A stretch of DNA of 64,000 nt, from positions 6,829 through 70,828 of the forward strand of contig JBILML010000011.1 in NCBI GenBank assembly GCA_044375555.1, given 5' to 3'. This DNA is from UBA967 sp044375555. Its GTDB lineage: Bacteria; Verrucomicrobiota; Verrucomicrobiia; Chthoniobacterales; Terrimicrobiaceae. Shown here in pieces: positions 15,901 through 24,087 of this stretch. The position numbers and the translations under genes were made by a program. The notes under the pieces were generated by a model. It saw only the letters and a list, made by a program, of their open reading frames with translations. It was not told the origin of the DNA and searched no databases. Each line of letters begins with the position of its first letter. The stretch's first letter is position 1.

Positions 15901-17061
15901 ATGACCAAACCAACACCATCCCACAACAGTCCAGTCTCTATCGGAATCGACTTCCATAAGCGATACAGTGTTTTTTGCGTCCTCGACGCCAAAGGTGGCA
16001 TCCTTGAACGCGGGCGTATCGAACACACCACTCCGGAACTCTTCGTCGAGCTGGCCAAGCGCTATCCCAAAGCCCGTGTGGTTTTCGAAACCACCATGAA
16101 CTGGGCGTGGCTCTACGAAATCCTCGAGCCCCATGTCGGCAACAAGAACATCGTTCTGGCCGACGCCTTCAAGACCCGCATCATCGCCGAGTCCCAAGTC
16201 AAAAACGACAAAGTGGATGCCCACATCCTCGCCCGGCTTATGCACGCAAATATGATCTGCGAGGTTCACATCCCCTCCAAGCCCGCCCGCCAGCGAAAGG
16301 AAGTCCTGCGCCAGCGCTGCTTTTTCGTGCGCCAGCGCACCATGATCCGCAACCGCATCCACCGCCTCCTCGGCGCCCAGCACAACCTCCAACTTCCCCA
16401 GTGCAGCGACCTCTTCGGCAAACGCGGTCTCGGGTTCCTCGACAAACTCGACCTCCCCGCGCCCTCCGGACTCCTCCTCAAGCAACAGCTCGAAATGTTG
16501 CGCAATCTCCAAACCCGCATCGCCGAGGACGAGGCCGCCCTCAAATCCATGCTTGAAGACTCGCTCGAACTCGCCTTCATCCAAAGTCTCCCCGGCATGG
16601 GCCCCATCCTCGCCGCCGTCGTCGTCAGTGAAATCGACACCATCGGGCGCTTTTCGAGCGCGCAAAAGCTCTGCGGCTACGCCGGCCTCTGCCCCTCCAC
16701 CTCCAGCAGCGGAGGCAAGACCCACCAAGGCCGCCTCATGTCGCGTTGCAACAAATGGCTGCGCTGGGCTTTTATCGAAGCCGCTTGGGTCTCGGTAGGC
16801 TGCTCGCCCTACTTTGCCGACCACTACAAACGCAAACGCGCCCTCGGCAAAAAAGCCAACACCGCCATCCTCTCCACCGCCCGACGCATGGCCCGCATCG
16901 CCTGGCAACTCTTGACCGAGAAACGAGCTTTTGAAACCCTACCGCCAGCCCAAAAAACCAAAGGCCGAACCGGTGGAGAAACCGATTCCTCCCCGGTTTC
17001 GGTCAATGGGCAGGAGGCTACGGCAATCAGCGCACCACTTTCCCCGGCCGCTCCATTGTAG
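15901..17061 (+). CDS. IS110-family transposase (DEDD)
   Basis: A 386-aa recombinase. The N-terminal RuvC-like domain has the DEDD set Asp17 (GIDFHK), Glu63 (VVFETTMNWAW), Asp103 and Asp106 (KNDKVDAHILARLM), with spacing like known IS110 proteins. A coiled-coil linker is followed by the Transposase_20 domain, SLPGMGPILAA ... GRFSSAQKLCGYAGL ... STSSSGGKTHQG, containing the catalytic Ser region (about 268-270). The gene looks intact. IS110-family enzymes use a non-coding bridge RNA made by the element for target choice. ATG 15901 is preferred; an in-frame GTG-type extension of four codons exists. Confidence 0.95.
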   Translation: MTKPTPSHNSPVSIGIDFHKRYSVFCVLDAKGGILERGRIEHTTPELFVELAKRYPKARVVFETTMNWAWLYEILEPHVGNKNIVLADAFKTRIIAESQVKNDKVDAHILARLMHANMICEVHIPSKPARQRKEVLRQRCFFVRQRTMIRNRIHRLLGAQHNLQLPQCSDLFGKRGLGFLDKLDLPAPSGLLLKQQLEMLRNLQTRIAEDEAALKSMLEDSLELAFIQSLPGMGPILAAVVVSEIDTIGRFSSAQKLCGYAGLCPSTSSSGGKTHQGRLMSRCNKWLRWAFIEAAWVSVGCSPYFADHYKRKRALGKKANTAILSTARRMARIAWQLLTEKRAFETLPPAQKTKGRTGGETDSSPVSVNGQEATAISAPLSPAAPL

Positions 17062-17300
17062 GACTGGATGGTCGCCGAGGTGAAAACCTCGGACGGCGCA
17101 CCTTGGGTCAGACTGGAGGGCCGGGGATCTGATTGTCGATTTGGATGGGGGATGAAATAGGCCCGCCCCGCAGAGAAGTTTGATCTCGGAATCTCCACGC
17201 CTGACAAACGGAGCGAAGTTTGAAAATCCGCCCCGACGGCAATTTTCCGTCGGCACGGACACCGCACGGCCATGCCTTAAAATGGACTTCCCAAACCCCA
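17062..17300 (+). ncRNA. Candidate bridge-RNA region of the IS110-family element
   Basis: Directly after the transposase stop lies about 240 bp of non-coding, GC-rich sequence with strong hairpins: CCGAGGT-GAAA-ACCTCGG at about 17076-17093 (GNRA-type loop) and GACGGCAATTTTCCGTC near 17243-17259. In IS1111-type relatives the bridge RNA is encoded downstream of the transposase; the short left flank here argues for that arrangement. The boundaries and the guide loops are not determined; this is inference from family knowledge and visible structure. Confidence 0.4.
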
Positions 17301-17340
17301 AGAGAGGCCCATTGGTCTTTTGCATCAATCTCATCAAAAG

Positions 17341-18140
17341 CGACTAATAAAATACCCTCTTGACACCGCTTTTTCAGAGAAGTCCCACACATTTACATAT
17401 TTTGGGAGGCAACTTGTTCTTGGTTCGTGATTTGGGATGGTGGATTGGCGGAGGGGCCGCTGATGCGAGAAGCGTGTAACTGGTGTCGGGTTGATGCCGA
17501 TGGGGACATCGGCGTTCCGGATTGGGATGTTGGATGTTGGGTTCATTCAGAATTCCCAAGCAGGGTGCGGCGGAGCAGGTCGGCGATGAGGGGATTGCGG
17601 CGGCGGAATTTTCATAGGACAGGATCATCGAAGTTTTTGGGCCTCAATTCAGTCCAAGGCTGGGCGTTCGGAACCGGTAGTGGCATCTCCGAGGAAATCG
17701 TCAGGCGACGACAGTATTTGACGGAAATTCTCCACGCAACATTCGCGGTCGGATTTTGATTGCCGCATGAAATTGCTGGAGGACGCAGGTGCCGATGGCC
17801 CCTCGATTGATGAGGGAATTTGTGATCATTTCGGCGGTTCGCTCCCAAACGGCAGAGGACTTCCGTTGCTACAATGGATTTTCTCCGTGGCTCCGTGCCT
17901 CCGTGAGAGTCCTTGTTTTTCAAAACGGCCGAGACGGCCGTTCTGCCCTCTTTGCGGCTTTGCGTGAGGAATTGGGTTCGGGGAAACGGCGCGTTCGCGC
18001 CTGAAACTTGGGTCCGCTCGGCGAGCCGCACCTACCATTTTTTCGATTCGCGTCGATTCGCTTCATTCGCGGCAACAGCCATCGAAAGTCGTTCCGACTT
18101 CCGCTACCAAGGCGTCGGTGGGATCTGAATTCCGGGCTTT
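17341..18140. repeat. Gene-free region with dispersed repeats
   Basis: About 800 bp without a supported gene. It contains inverted copies of repeats seen upstream: R2 at 17491-17517, R1 at 17847-17876 (TCCCAAACGGCAGAGGACTT and onward) and R4 at 17988-18040, plus a direct copy of R3 at 18077-18127. Another palindrome, AACGGCC-GAGAC-GGCCGTT, is at about 17921-17941. Short open frames here are broken up and share peptides with the other repeat copies, so they are not genes. Confidence 0.7.
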
Positions 18141-18881
18141 TTAGGGGGCTGGCGCGGGGAGGATTTGGGTGAGGCGGGGTTTCAGGGCCTGCATCCAAAG
18201 GGCGTTTCCTTTGTCGCTGGGGTGGAGTTTGTCGGGCATAATCTCCGGCGGAACCTGGCCGTTGGCGTCGAGGAAGGCTTCGTTGAGGTCGAAGTGGAAG
18301 ATGGTTTTTCCATCGGCCAATGAGGGGAGGATGGCGTTGATTTTTTGGTTGATGGGATGGGCGGCGTCGCCGCGGGGGAAGATGGAAAGCAGGGCGATTT
18401 TGGCGTTCGGCATTTTGGCGCGGAGATCTCCGAGGATCATGCCGATGCCTTTGGCGGTGATCTCCGGGGGATCCGCACGATGGCCGGAATTGTTGGTGCC
18501 GATCATGACGACGATCACTTTCGGGGAGAGGCCGTCGATTTCGCCATGGCGGAGGCGCCAGAGGACATTCTCGGTCTTATCGGCGTTGTAGCCGAGGTTC
18601 AGCACGGTCATGCCGGGGAATGTCTCGGCCACGACCTTCGCGGATGCGGGGCGTTCGAGGCCCTGGGTGATCGAGTCACCGAGGAAGACAAGGTCGATCT
18701 CCCTGCCTTTTTCAGCGACCTCCCGGAGCTTGGCCTCGTGGCGGGCACCCCACCAGTCGGTCTGTCTCACAGGTGCGAAAGCCAAGTGGGGTTGCAACTC
18801 CTGGGCGGCTTGGGTTTGCCAAAAAGGAACGGATAGGATCGCGGCCAAGGCCGCCCGGCGGAGTATCGGATTTTTTATCAC
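18141..18881 (-). CDS. Secreted GDSL/SGNH-type esterase
   Basis: A 246-aa protein with a signal peptide (residues 1-26) and a complete SGNH hydrolase domain: Ser70 in FLGDSITQG (block I), Gly/Asn in LNLGYNADKT (block II), GTNNSG (block III, Asn130) and Asp217/His220 in MPDKLHPSDKG (block V). It resembles the PAF-acetylhydrolase-like and carbohydrate-esterase members that remove acetyl groups from sugars. Its start overlaps the stop of the SSS transporter gene by 4 bp (ATGA), so the two are translationally coupled and probably serve the same sugar substrate. Confidence 0.88.
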   Translation of the reverse strand: MIKNPILRRAALAAILSVPFWQTQAAQELQPHLAFAPVRQTDWWGARHEAKLREVAEKGREIDLVFLGDSITQGLERPASAKVVAETFPGMTVLNLGYNADKTENVLWRLRHGEIDGLSPKVIVVMIGTNNSGHRADPPEITAKGIGMILGDLRAKMPNAKIALLSIFPRGDAAHPINQKINAILPSLADGKTIFHFDLNEAFLDANGQVPPEIMPDKLHPSDKGNALWMQALKPRLTQILPAPAP

Positions 18882-20854
18882 CAGAAGGCCAAATAGAGCA
18901 CGCCAGTGAGAATGATCACTCCCACGCCGGCGATGGCGGCGAAGCGGGAGGGTTCGAGGCTGATGGCGCTGTTGACCGGGAGTTTTACGGGTTCGCGGAG
19001 CGGGGTGAGGAGTGTGGCGATGCCGGAGGCGAGAAGCACGAGCAGGAAGCAGATCGCCATGCGGTCGAGGAACGAGATCGTCGGCGCGAACCAGAGTCCG
19101 GCGGAGACGATGGCGTCACTACCTCCCCATTTGAGGACGCCGTAGGCGACGACATTGAGAAGGATGCCCAGGGTGCCGACATAGCGCGGGGCGCGTGGGA
19201 CGAAGAATCCGATGAGGAAGATGGCGAGGATGCCGGGCGAGACGAAGCCTTGGAATTCCTGGATGATCTTGAAGATGCCGCCGAGTTTCGGGTTGTCGAA
19301 ATGCGGGGCGACGAGGATGGCGACGAGGACGAAAAGGACGACGAAGACGCGGCCGGCTTTCACGAGTTTCACCTCGTCGGTGATCTTGGTGGCTTTCGCG
19401 TAGAGGTCCATCGTGGCGATGGTCGAGGCGGAATTCAGCATCGAGGCGAGCGAGCTGACGACGGCGCCGAAGAGGGCCGCGAGGACGAACCACGAGAGAT
19501 ACCAATGGTCGCGCAGGAGGTTGCGAACGAGCACGGGGAAGGCGGCGTCGTAGTCGTAGCCGACGAGGTGGGGGCCTTCGGTAAGGGTTTTATTGGCGGC
19601 CAGGGCCGTGGCGGATAGCTCGTTGATTTTGTTGGCCATGGCGATGGGTTCCGCCAAGGGGGCCGCAGCCACGCCGGCGAGGGCGGCGTTTTTCTGCAGG
19701 GCCTTGAGGGCGAGGTCGGGCTGCTTGCTCACGACGGCGTCATCCACTACGATGGTCTCGGTGGGTTTGGAGGACTCAAGAGCGGAGATGTTTTTCTGAG
19801 CGGCGGATTGGTGGAGGTCGCCTGAGAAAAGGTTGAATGCGAGGATGCCGGGGATCACGACCACGAAGGGGATGATGAGTTTAAGGAACGCCGCGAAGAC
19901 GATGCCGAGTTGGCCTTCGGCGAGGGATTTCGATCCGAGCGTGCGCTGGACGATGTATTGATTCAGGCCCCAGTAGAAAAAGTTCGGAATCCAGAGGCCG
20001 AGGAGGAGGGCCGACCAGGGGATGTCGGTGTCCTCGAGCGGGCGGACCATGTGGAGCTTGCCGCCTGAGCCGTTCGGGCCGTTTTGGACGACGGCTTCGC
20101 CGTTGCGGCCGTCATTGAGGAGGATGAGTCGGTCGAGGGCGTTGGCGTTTTGGAGATCCTCGACGGTGGCTTGGGAGTTGGCGACTTTGGTGGCGATGAG
20201 GGTTTCGGCGGGGGTTTCGCGGAGGGTGTCCATAGCGAGCCACATGACGACTGCGCCGCCGGCGATGAGGCCGGCGCCCCAGATGAGGTCGGTCCACGCG
20301 CAGGCTTTGAGGCCGCCGGCGAAAACATAGGCGGCCGAGAGGATGCCGATGAGCCAGCAACCGGCGACGAGATCACCGAGGATCGGGGTGCCTGCGTAGT
20401 AGCCGGAGATGAATTTCGCGCCGCTGAAAATGACCGAGGCGGTCGGCACAACGACGAGGACGAAAATCGTGAGCAGGGCCATGACGAGGCGGGCCGAGAG
20501 ACCGAAGCGGTATTCGAGAAATTCCGGGATCGTGTAGATGCCGGTGCGGAGGAAGCGCGGGAGGAAGAAAAAGGCGACTAAAACGAGAGTCACGGCGGCC
20601 ATCCATTCGTAGGAGGCGACGGCCATTCCGAGCCAGTTGGCAGCGGACCCGGACATTCCGACGAATTGCTCGGTCGAGATGTTCGCAGCGATGAGGGAAA
20701 AGCCGACGAGCCACCAGGTGAGTCCGCGGCCGGCGAGGAAGTAGCCGCTCGTGCCGGCGTCTTGGCCAGATTCATCGCGGGCTTTCCAGATGCCGAAGGC
20801 GATTACGCCGACAACGGCGATGGTGAAGAGTGAGAGTTCGAGTAGAATATTCAT
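18878..20854 (-). CDS. Sodium:solute symporter (SSS/SGLT family)
   Basis: A 658-aa membrane transporter with about 14 helices. Family marks are the N-terminal GYFLAGRGLTWWLVGFSLIA followed by ANISTEQFVGMSG, the central GGLKACAWTDLIWGAGLI, WIPNFFYWGLNQYIVQRTLG, and LAALFGAVVSSLASMLNSAS with the sodium-site serines. A long loop (residues about 360-420) is enriched in Ala and Lys. SGLT-type members take up sugars. It is coupled by an ATGA overlap to the GDSL esterase. Upstream on the same strand lies a truncated copy of the GH36 gene end, so an alpha-galactosidase/transporter/esterase group seems ancestral. Confidence 0.92.
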   Translation of the reverse strand: MNILLELSLFTIAVVGVIAFGIWKARDESGQDAGTSGYFLAGRGLTWWLVGFSLIAANISTEQFVGMSGSAANWLGMAVASYEWMAAVTLVLVAFFFLPRFLRTGIYTIPEFLEYRFGLSARLVMALLTIFVLVVVPTASVIFSGAKFISGYYAGTPILGDLVAGCWLIGILSAAYVFAGGLKACAWTDLIWGAGLIAGGAVVMWLAMDTLRETPAETLIATKVANSQATVEDLQNANALDRLILLNDGRNGEAVVQNGPNGSGGKLHMVRPLEDTDIPWSALLLGLWIPNFFYWGLNQYIVQRTLGSKSLAEGQLGIVFAAFLKLIIPFVVVIPGILAFNLFSGDLHQSAAQKNISALESSKPTETIVVDDAVVSKQPDLALKALQKNAALAGVAAAPLAEPIAMANKINELSATALAANKTLTEGPHLVGYDYDAAFPVLVRNLLRDHWYLSWFVLAALFGAVVSSLASMLNSASTIATMDLYAKATKITDEVKLVKAGRVFVVLFVLVAILVAPHFDNPKLGGIFKIIQEFQGFVSPGILAIFLIGFFVPRAPRYVGTLGILLNVVAYGVLKWGGSDAIVSAGLWFAPTISFLDRMAICFLLVLLASGIATLLTPLREPVKLPVNSAISLEPSRFAAIAGVGVIILTGVLYLAFW

Positions 20855-20913
20855 GGAAATGAGGGTGGAGATGAAGGGCCGTGACTACAGCAAAAGCGAT
20901 TCGCCGTCAGTTG

Positions 20914-20954
20914 AAAAAAACGACCTGCCCCGACCTCCTAAAAGGGAGGCCGGG
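20914..20954 (-). terminator. Probable terminator after the GH36 gene fragment
   Basis: Stem of 10 bp with one mismatch (20929-20938 with 20945-20954). On the minus strand it is followed eight bases later by seven T. It sits downstream of the GH36 3' fragment and upstream of the SSS gene, which fits a terminator that once served the full alpha-galactosidase gene. Confidence 0.55.
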
Positions 20955-20962
20955 TTGGTTGC

Positions 20963-21138
20963 TCCGGAGGGAACTTTTTTTACTTTGCGGCTTTGGGTTT
21001 CGCGGCGCCGATCGAGAGACGGATCGACTGGGGCTTGCCCCACTGGCGGCCTTTGAGGTCCACGCGCCAGAGGTTTTCACCGAGGGACTCAACGGCGGTG
21101 ACTTCGCAATTTTCGGCGCCCTCTGCGGCGAGGGGCTT
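20963..21138. repeat. Direct repeat copy A (GH36 3' end)
   Basis: 176 bp that match 38789-38964 at a constant offset of 17,826 bp with three mismatches by eye (20968, near 21079, 21130). The identity stops abruptly on both sides. It covers the last ~52 codons of the GH36 gene and 17 bp beyond the stop. Confidence 0.9.
20980..21138 (-). pseudogene. 3' fragment of a GH36 alpha-galactosidase gene
   Basis: Reading the minus strand, this segment encodes the same last 52 residues as the intact gene at 38806-41172 (from KPLAAEGAENCEV to GAAKPKAAK and the same TAA stop). Upstream of 21138 the similarity ends and no catalytic domain remains, so it cannot make an enzyme. It is a remnant created by duplication or by insertion of the segment between the two copies. 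Confidence 0.9.
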
Positions 21139-21587
21139 GGTGCCACAACATCCGGTAAATCGAATGGATATTGATTTTCGAAATCTCTTGGAATGCGAAG
21201 GGCAAAAACTTTGGCTCAGTAACCGGATTGTTTCCTTTTGGATGGATTCGCTTTCGCGATCCAATCTGGCAGGTTCCAGTATTAAGGAGTTTCGGATACT
21301 TTACATAAACTTGCCCCCGTATTTCCGAAAAGGGTCCACGCATTGATGCTTTGCTGATGAATCCGCTCGCGGGGCAATTTTCGATCGCCCGCTCAAACTT
21401 ATTCGGCAATCTTCCACGCCGCAGCGTGGCAGGACCGGCCAGGTGGATGACAAATTCTCCCCCAAATTTCTCCGTAACCGAGCATCCTTATTTTATTGAA
21501 TCGAATTCGAACCCTCCGGGCAGAACGGCTCTGGCTTTTTCTGAATTCTTTTGAATTCCCTAAGTTTGTTTTTTCCTGCGAAAAATC
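21139..21587. other. Upstream region of the GH31 gene
   Basis: 449 bp without a gene. The GH31 start codon ATG 21588 has no clear Shine-Dalgarno site. The stretch contains the TTTACATAAA palindrome at 21300-21309, the likely control site. The 21360-21570 part shows nothing I can identify. Confidence 0.5.
21300..21309. promoter_or_regulatory. Candidate LacI-type operator TTTACATAAA (GH31)
   Basis: Near-palindromic 10-mer, shared with 27147, 28281 and 32884 (TTTACRTAAA). Lies 279 bp upstream of the GH31 start. Probable target of the LacI-family regulator at 27220-28317. Confidence 0.55.
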
Positions 21588-24041
21588 ATGACCAAACGCG
21601 CACCAGCGGAAAATCCCTCCACAAAGAATCCCTTTTCAAAACCCGCTCGTAAGGGCAAGAAGCCAAAGCGCGTTGTTTCAGTCCTGTGCACCTCTTTTGG
21701 GGTGGAGTTGGGTCTCTCAGGCGCAGGCAAGGATAGGGTCCGCATCGAGTTTCTGGGTCGGGAGACCGGCCGGATTTCATTTTCCTGCCAGGGGGCTTTT
21801 GACGGAACGCGATCGCACGCCATCCATCCCGACTTCGATCCCGCACCGGTTCCTTTCGAAATTTCCGAGGATTCCCATCTGATCACCTTGAACTCCTCGC
21901 TTTTGCACTTCGTCATCAACAAAGAACCCTTTTCCATTGATGCCTTCCGGCCAGATAGAACTCCTGTGGTTCTTGGCTTGCGATCCAGTGAGGAAACCGA
22001 GGGCGGATTCCTTACCCGGCGCTCCCGTGGCCTCGGCGACCGCTTCTTCGGTCTAGGTGAGAAGACCGGCCGATTCAACCGCGATGGGAGAAACTTCACC
22101 CTTTGGAACTCCGATGTTCTCGCGCCTGCGGTGAGCGGGGGTTACTCGGAGGTTCCCAATGAAAACCCTTTGCGGGATCCCACCAGCCTAGTCTTTGATC
22201 CCTACTACATCTCGATACCGTTCTTCTACCACATGCCCGTGGGGGGCGATGCGATGTCTGGATTTTTCTTCGACAACCCTCATCGCGCCGAATTCGACTT
22301 ATCGCAAGCTAACGAGTTGGCGATCAGGTTCCGCGACGGCTTCCACACGGAATATATTTTTGCGGGCCCGCATATGTCGGACATTATCGCAGCCTACACA
22401 TCGATCACAGGCCGCGTCTCCGCGCCCCCGATGTGGGCGCTGGGCCACCACCAGTGCCGCTGGCATGATTACACCCAGAAGGATATCGAGGCTCTCTCGG
22501 TAAAAATCCGAACCCACAATGTGCCCTGTGATGTCGTCTGGCTGGATATCGACTACATGCGGGGCTACCGGGTCTTCACTTGGGATCCGGAAACTTATCC
22601 CGATCCTGCGGCGTTGATCCACGCCCTCCGTGAAAAAAAACTCCGCGCCATTACGATCATCGATCCTGGCGTAAAGCATGAACCTGGCTACGAAATCTAC
22701 GATGATGCACTCGAGAGAAACCTCCTGTGCCGGAACGAGGATGGTGGCGTCTACATCGGCCAGGTCTGGCCGGGCGACACGGCGTTTCCGGATTTTTCCA
22801 AACTGGAAACCCGCGAATGGTGGGGCAGGCTGAACGCCGCCCATGTCCGCTCTGGCATAGCAGGAATCTGGAACGACATGAACGAACCCGCCACCGGCGA
22901 TGTGCCGGAGGATGGAATGCTTTTCAATGATGGAACCGAACCGCACGCGTGCCGTCACAACGAATACGCCATCCTGATGGCGATGGGCACGGTGGCTGGC
23001 CTACTCGAGGCGATGCCGGACCGCCGCACCTTCGTGCTATCCCGCGCGGGTTCGGCGGGAATCCAGCGCTATGCGGCGAATTGGTTGGGTGACAACTGCT
23101 CGAGATGGGATCACCTCTGGATGTCGATTCCGATGGCGATGGGCCTAGGGGTTTCGGGACAGCCATTCGTTGGTGCAGACATCGGCGGATTCATGGGCTC
23201 CTGCGGGGCCGAACTGCTCGTCCGTTGGTATCAATACGGCGCCCTTACGCCCTTTTGCCGCAACCACAACACCAAGGGGTCGAGTGACCAATATCCTTGG
23301 ACCTTCGGAGAGGAGAACCTCGATCATTGCCGCGCTGCGCTTCGACTCCGCTACCGCCTGCTGCCCGAAATCTACTCGGCTTTCCTTCGCTCCATGGAAA
23401 CCGGAGAGCCCATCCAGCGACCGCTTGTCCATGATTTCCAAAACGACCCCGCCGTTCTTGGGATCGACGACCAATATTTGTTCGGCCGGCATCTTCTCGT
23501 GGCACCGGTGTATTTGGAGGGTTGCACCTCGAGGGAGGTTTATCTACCCGCAGGAACTTGGCACTGCTGGCACACCGGCCAGGTTTTCGAGGGCCTCCGC
23601 CTGATCACGGCCCAAACCCCTATCGATCGGATACCGGTCTACGCCAAGGGCGGCTCGGTGGTTTCCTGCTGGGTGAATCCTCCGGATTCCACAATGGGTT
23701 TCCAACCAGAGGAGATCGAGTTGAACATATTCGCGCCTAGCGAGGATGGCGAAACCGTTTCCTTTCTGCAGGAAGATGATGGAAACACTTTCGCCTTCCG
23801 TGAAGGGGCTTTTCTCCGGACAACTTTCACCACCCTTCGCCGAGGAGAGGATTTTCAGCTAGTGGCACAGGTTTCAGGCGATGGATTTTCCGAGTTCTCC
23901 AGAACGGAATTCGTGCTGAAATTCCACGGCTTCTCCGGGGCGGAGATTTTTGTGAATGGCAAAAAAATCCACGGCGACAGCCAGCGGCTTCCTAACGACG
24001 GACTGGATTTCAAGATTGCCGCCAAGTTTCCCAAGGCTTGA
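21588..24041 (+). CDS. GH31 alpha-glucosidase-type glycoside hydrolase
   Basis: An 817-aa enzyme without a signal peptide (basic, Pro/Lys-rich N-terminus), so probably cytoplasmic. The GH31 core is complete: MWALGHHQCRWHDYTQKDIE, VVWLDIDYMRGYRVFTWD, the nucleophile Asp430 in GIWNDMNEPA, the acid/base Asp502 in WLGDNCSRWDHL, and FVGADIGGF with the downstream RWYQYGALTPFCRNH block. Beta domains before and after the barrel are of normal size. GH31 enzymes release glucose (or xylose) from alpha-linked ends; here, with GH71/99- and GH87-like proteins next door, release of glucose from alpha-1,3-glucan oligosaccharides is the likely role. A TTTACATAAA site lies upstream. Confidence 0.93.
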   Translation: MTKRAPAENPSTKNPFSKPARKGKKPKRVVSVLCTSFGVELGLSGAGKDRVRIEFLGRETGRISFSCQGAFDGTRSHAIHPDFDPAPVPFEISEDSHLITLNSSLLHFVINKEPFSIDAFRPDRTPVVLGLRSSEETEGGFLTRRSRGLGDRFFGLGEKTGRFNRDGRNFTLWNSDVLAPAVSGGYSEVPNENPLRDPTSLVFDPYYISIPFFYHMPVGGDAMSGFFFDNPHRAEFDLSQANELAIRFRDGFHTEYIFAGPHMSDIIAAYTSITGRVSAPPMWALGHHQCRWHDYTQKDIEALSVKIRTHNVPCDVVWLDIDYMRGYRVFTWDPETYPDPAALIHALREKKLRAITIIDPGVKHEPGYEIYDDALERNLLCRNEDGGVYIGQVWPGDTAFPDFSKLETREWWGRLNAAHVRSGIAGIWNDMNEPATGDVPEDGMLFNDGTEPHACRHNEYAILMAMGTVAGLLEAMPDRRTFVLSRAGSAGIQRYAANWLGDNCSRWDHLWMSIPMAMGLGVSGQPFVGADIGGFMGSCGAELLVRWYQYGALTPFCRNHNTKGSSDQYPWTFGEENLDHCRAALRLRYRLLPEIYSAFLRSMETGEPIQRPLVHDFQNDPAVLGIDDQYLFGRHLLVAPVYLEGCTSREVYLPAGTWHCWHTGQVFEGLRLITAQTPIDRIPVYAKGGSVVSCWVNPPDSTMGFQPEEIELNIFAPSEDGETVSFLQEDDGNTFAFREGAFLRTTFTTLRRGEDFQLVAQVSGDGFSEFSRTEFVLKFHGFSGAEIFVNGKKIHGDSQRLPNDGLDFKIAAKFPKA

Positions 24042-24087
24042 GTTGCCTTATGGTGAAACGGGGCGGAGTCCGAGGGCGATCCCCCCG

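Larger units (their letters stand above)
15805..17340 (+). mobile_element. IS110-family insertion element (ends approximate)
   Basis: The transposase plus its structured flanks. The left limit is placed after the end of repeat R3 (about 15804), because that repeat occurs elsewhere without the transposase. The right limit is only a guess, placed after the GC-rich structured stretch that follows the gene. IS110 elements lack long inverted repeats and leave little target duplication, so exact ends cannot be set without a second copy. Confidence 0.5.

Noticed and set aside
15778..16908. 376-codon open frame on the minus strand
   Set aside because: Antisense to the IS110-family transposase, which has the DEDD motif set.
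17374..18128. Several 60-140-codon frames in the repeat region
   Set aside because: They overlap each other on both strands and their peptides recur with repeat copies elsewhere; no family resemblance.
20963..21138. Second alpha-galactosidase gene
   Set aside because: Only the last 52 codons exist; no catalytic domain upstream.
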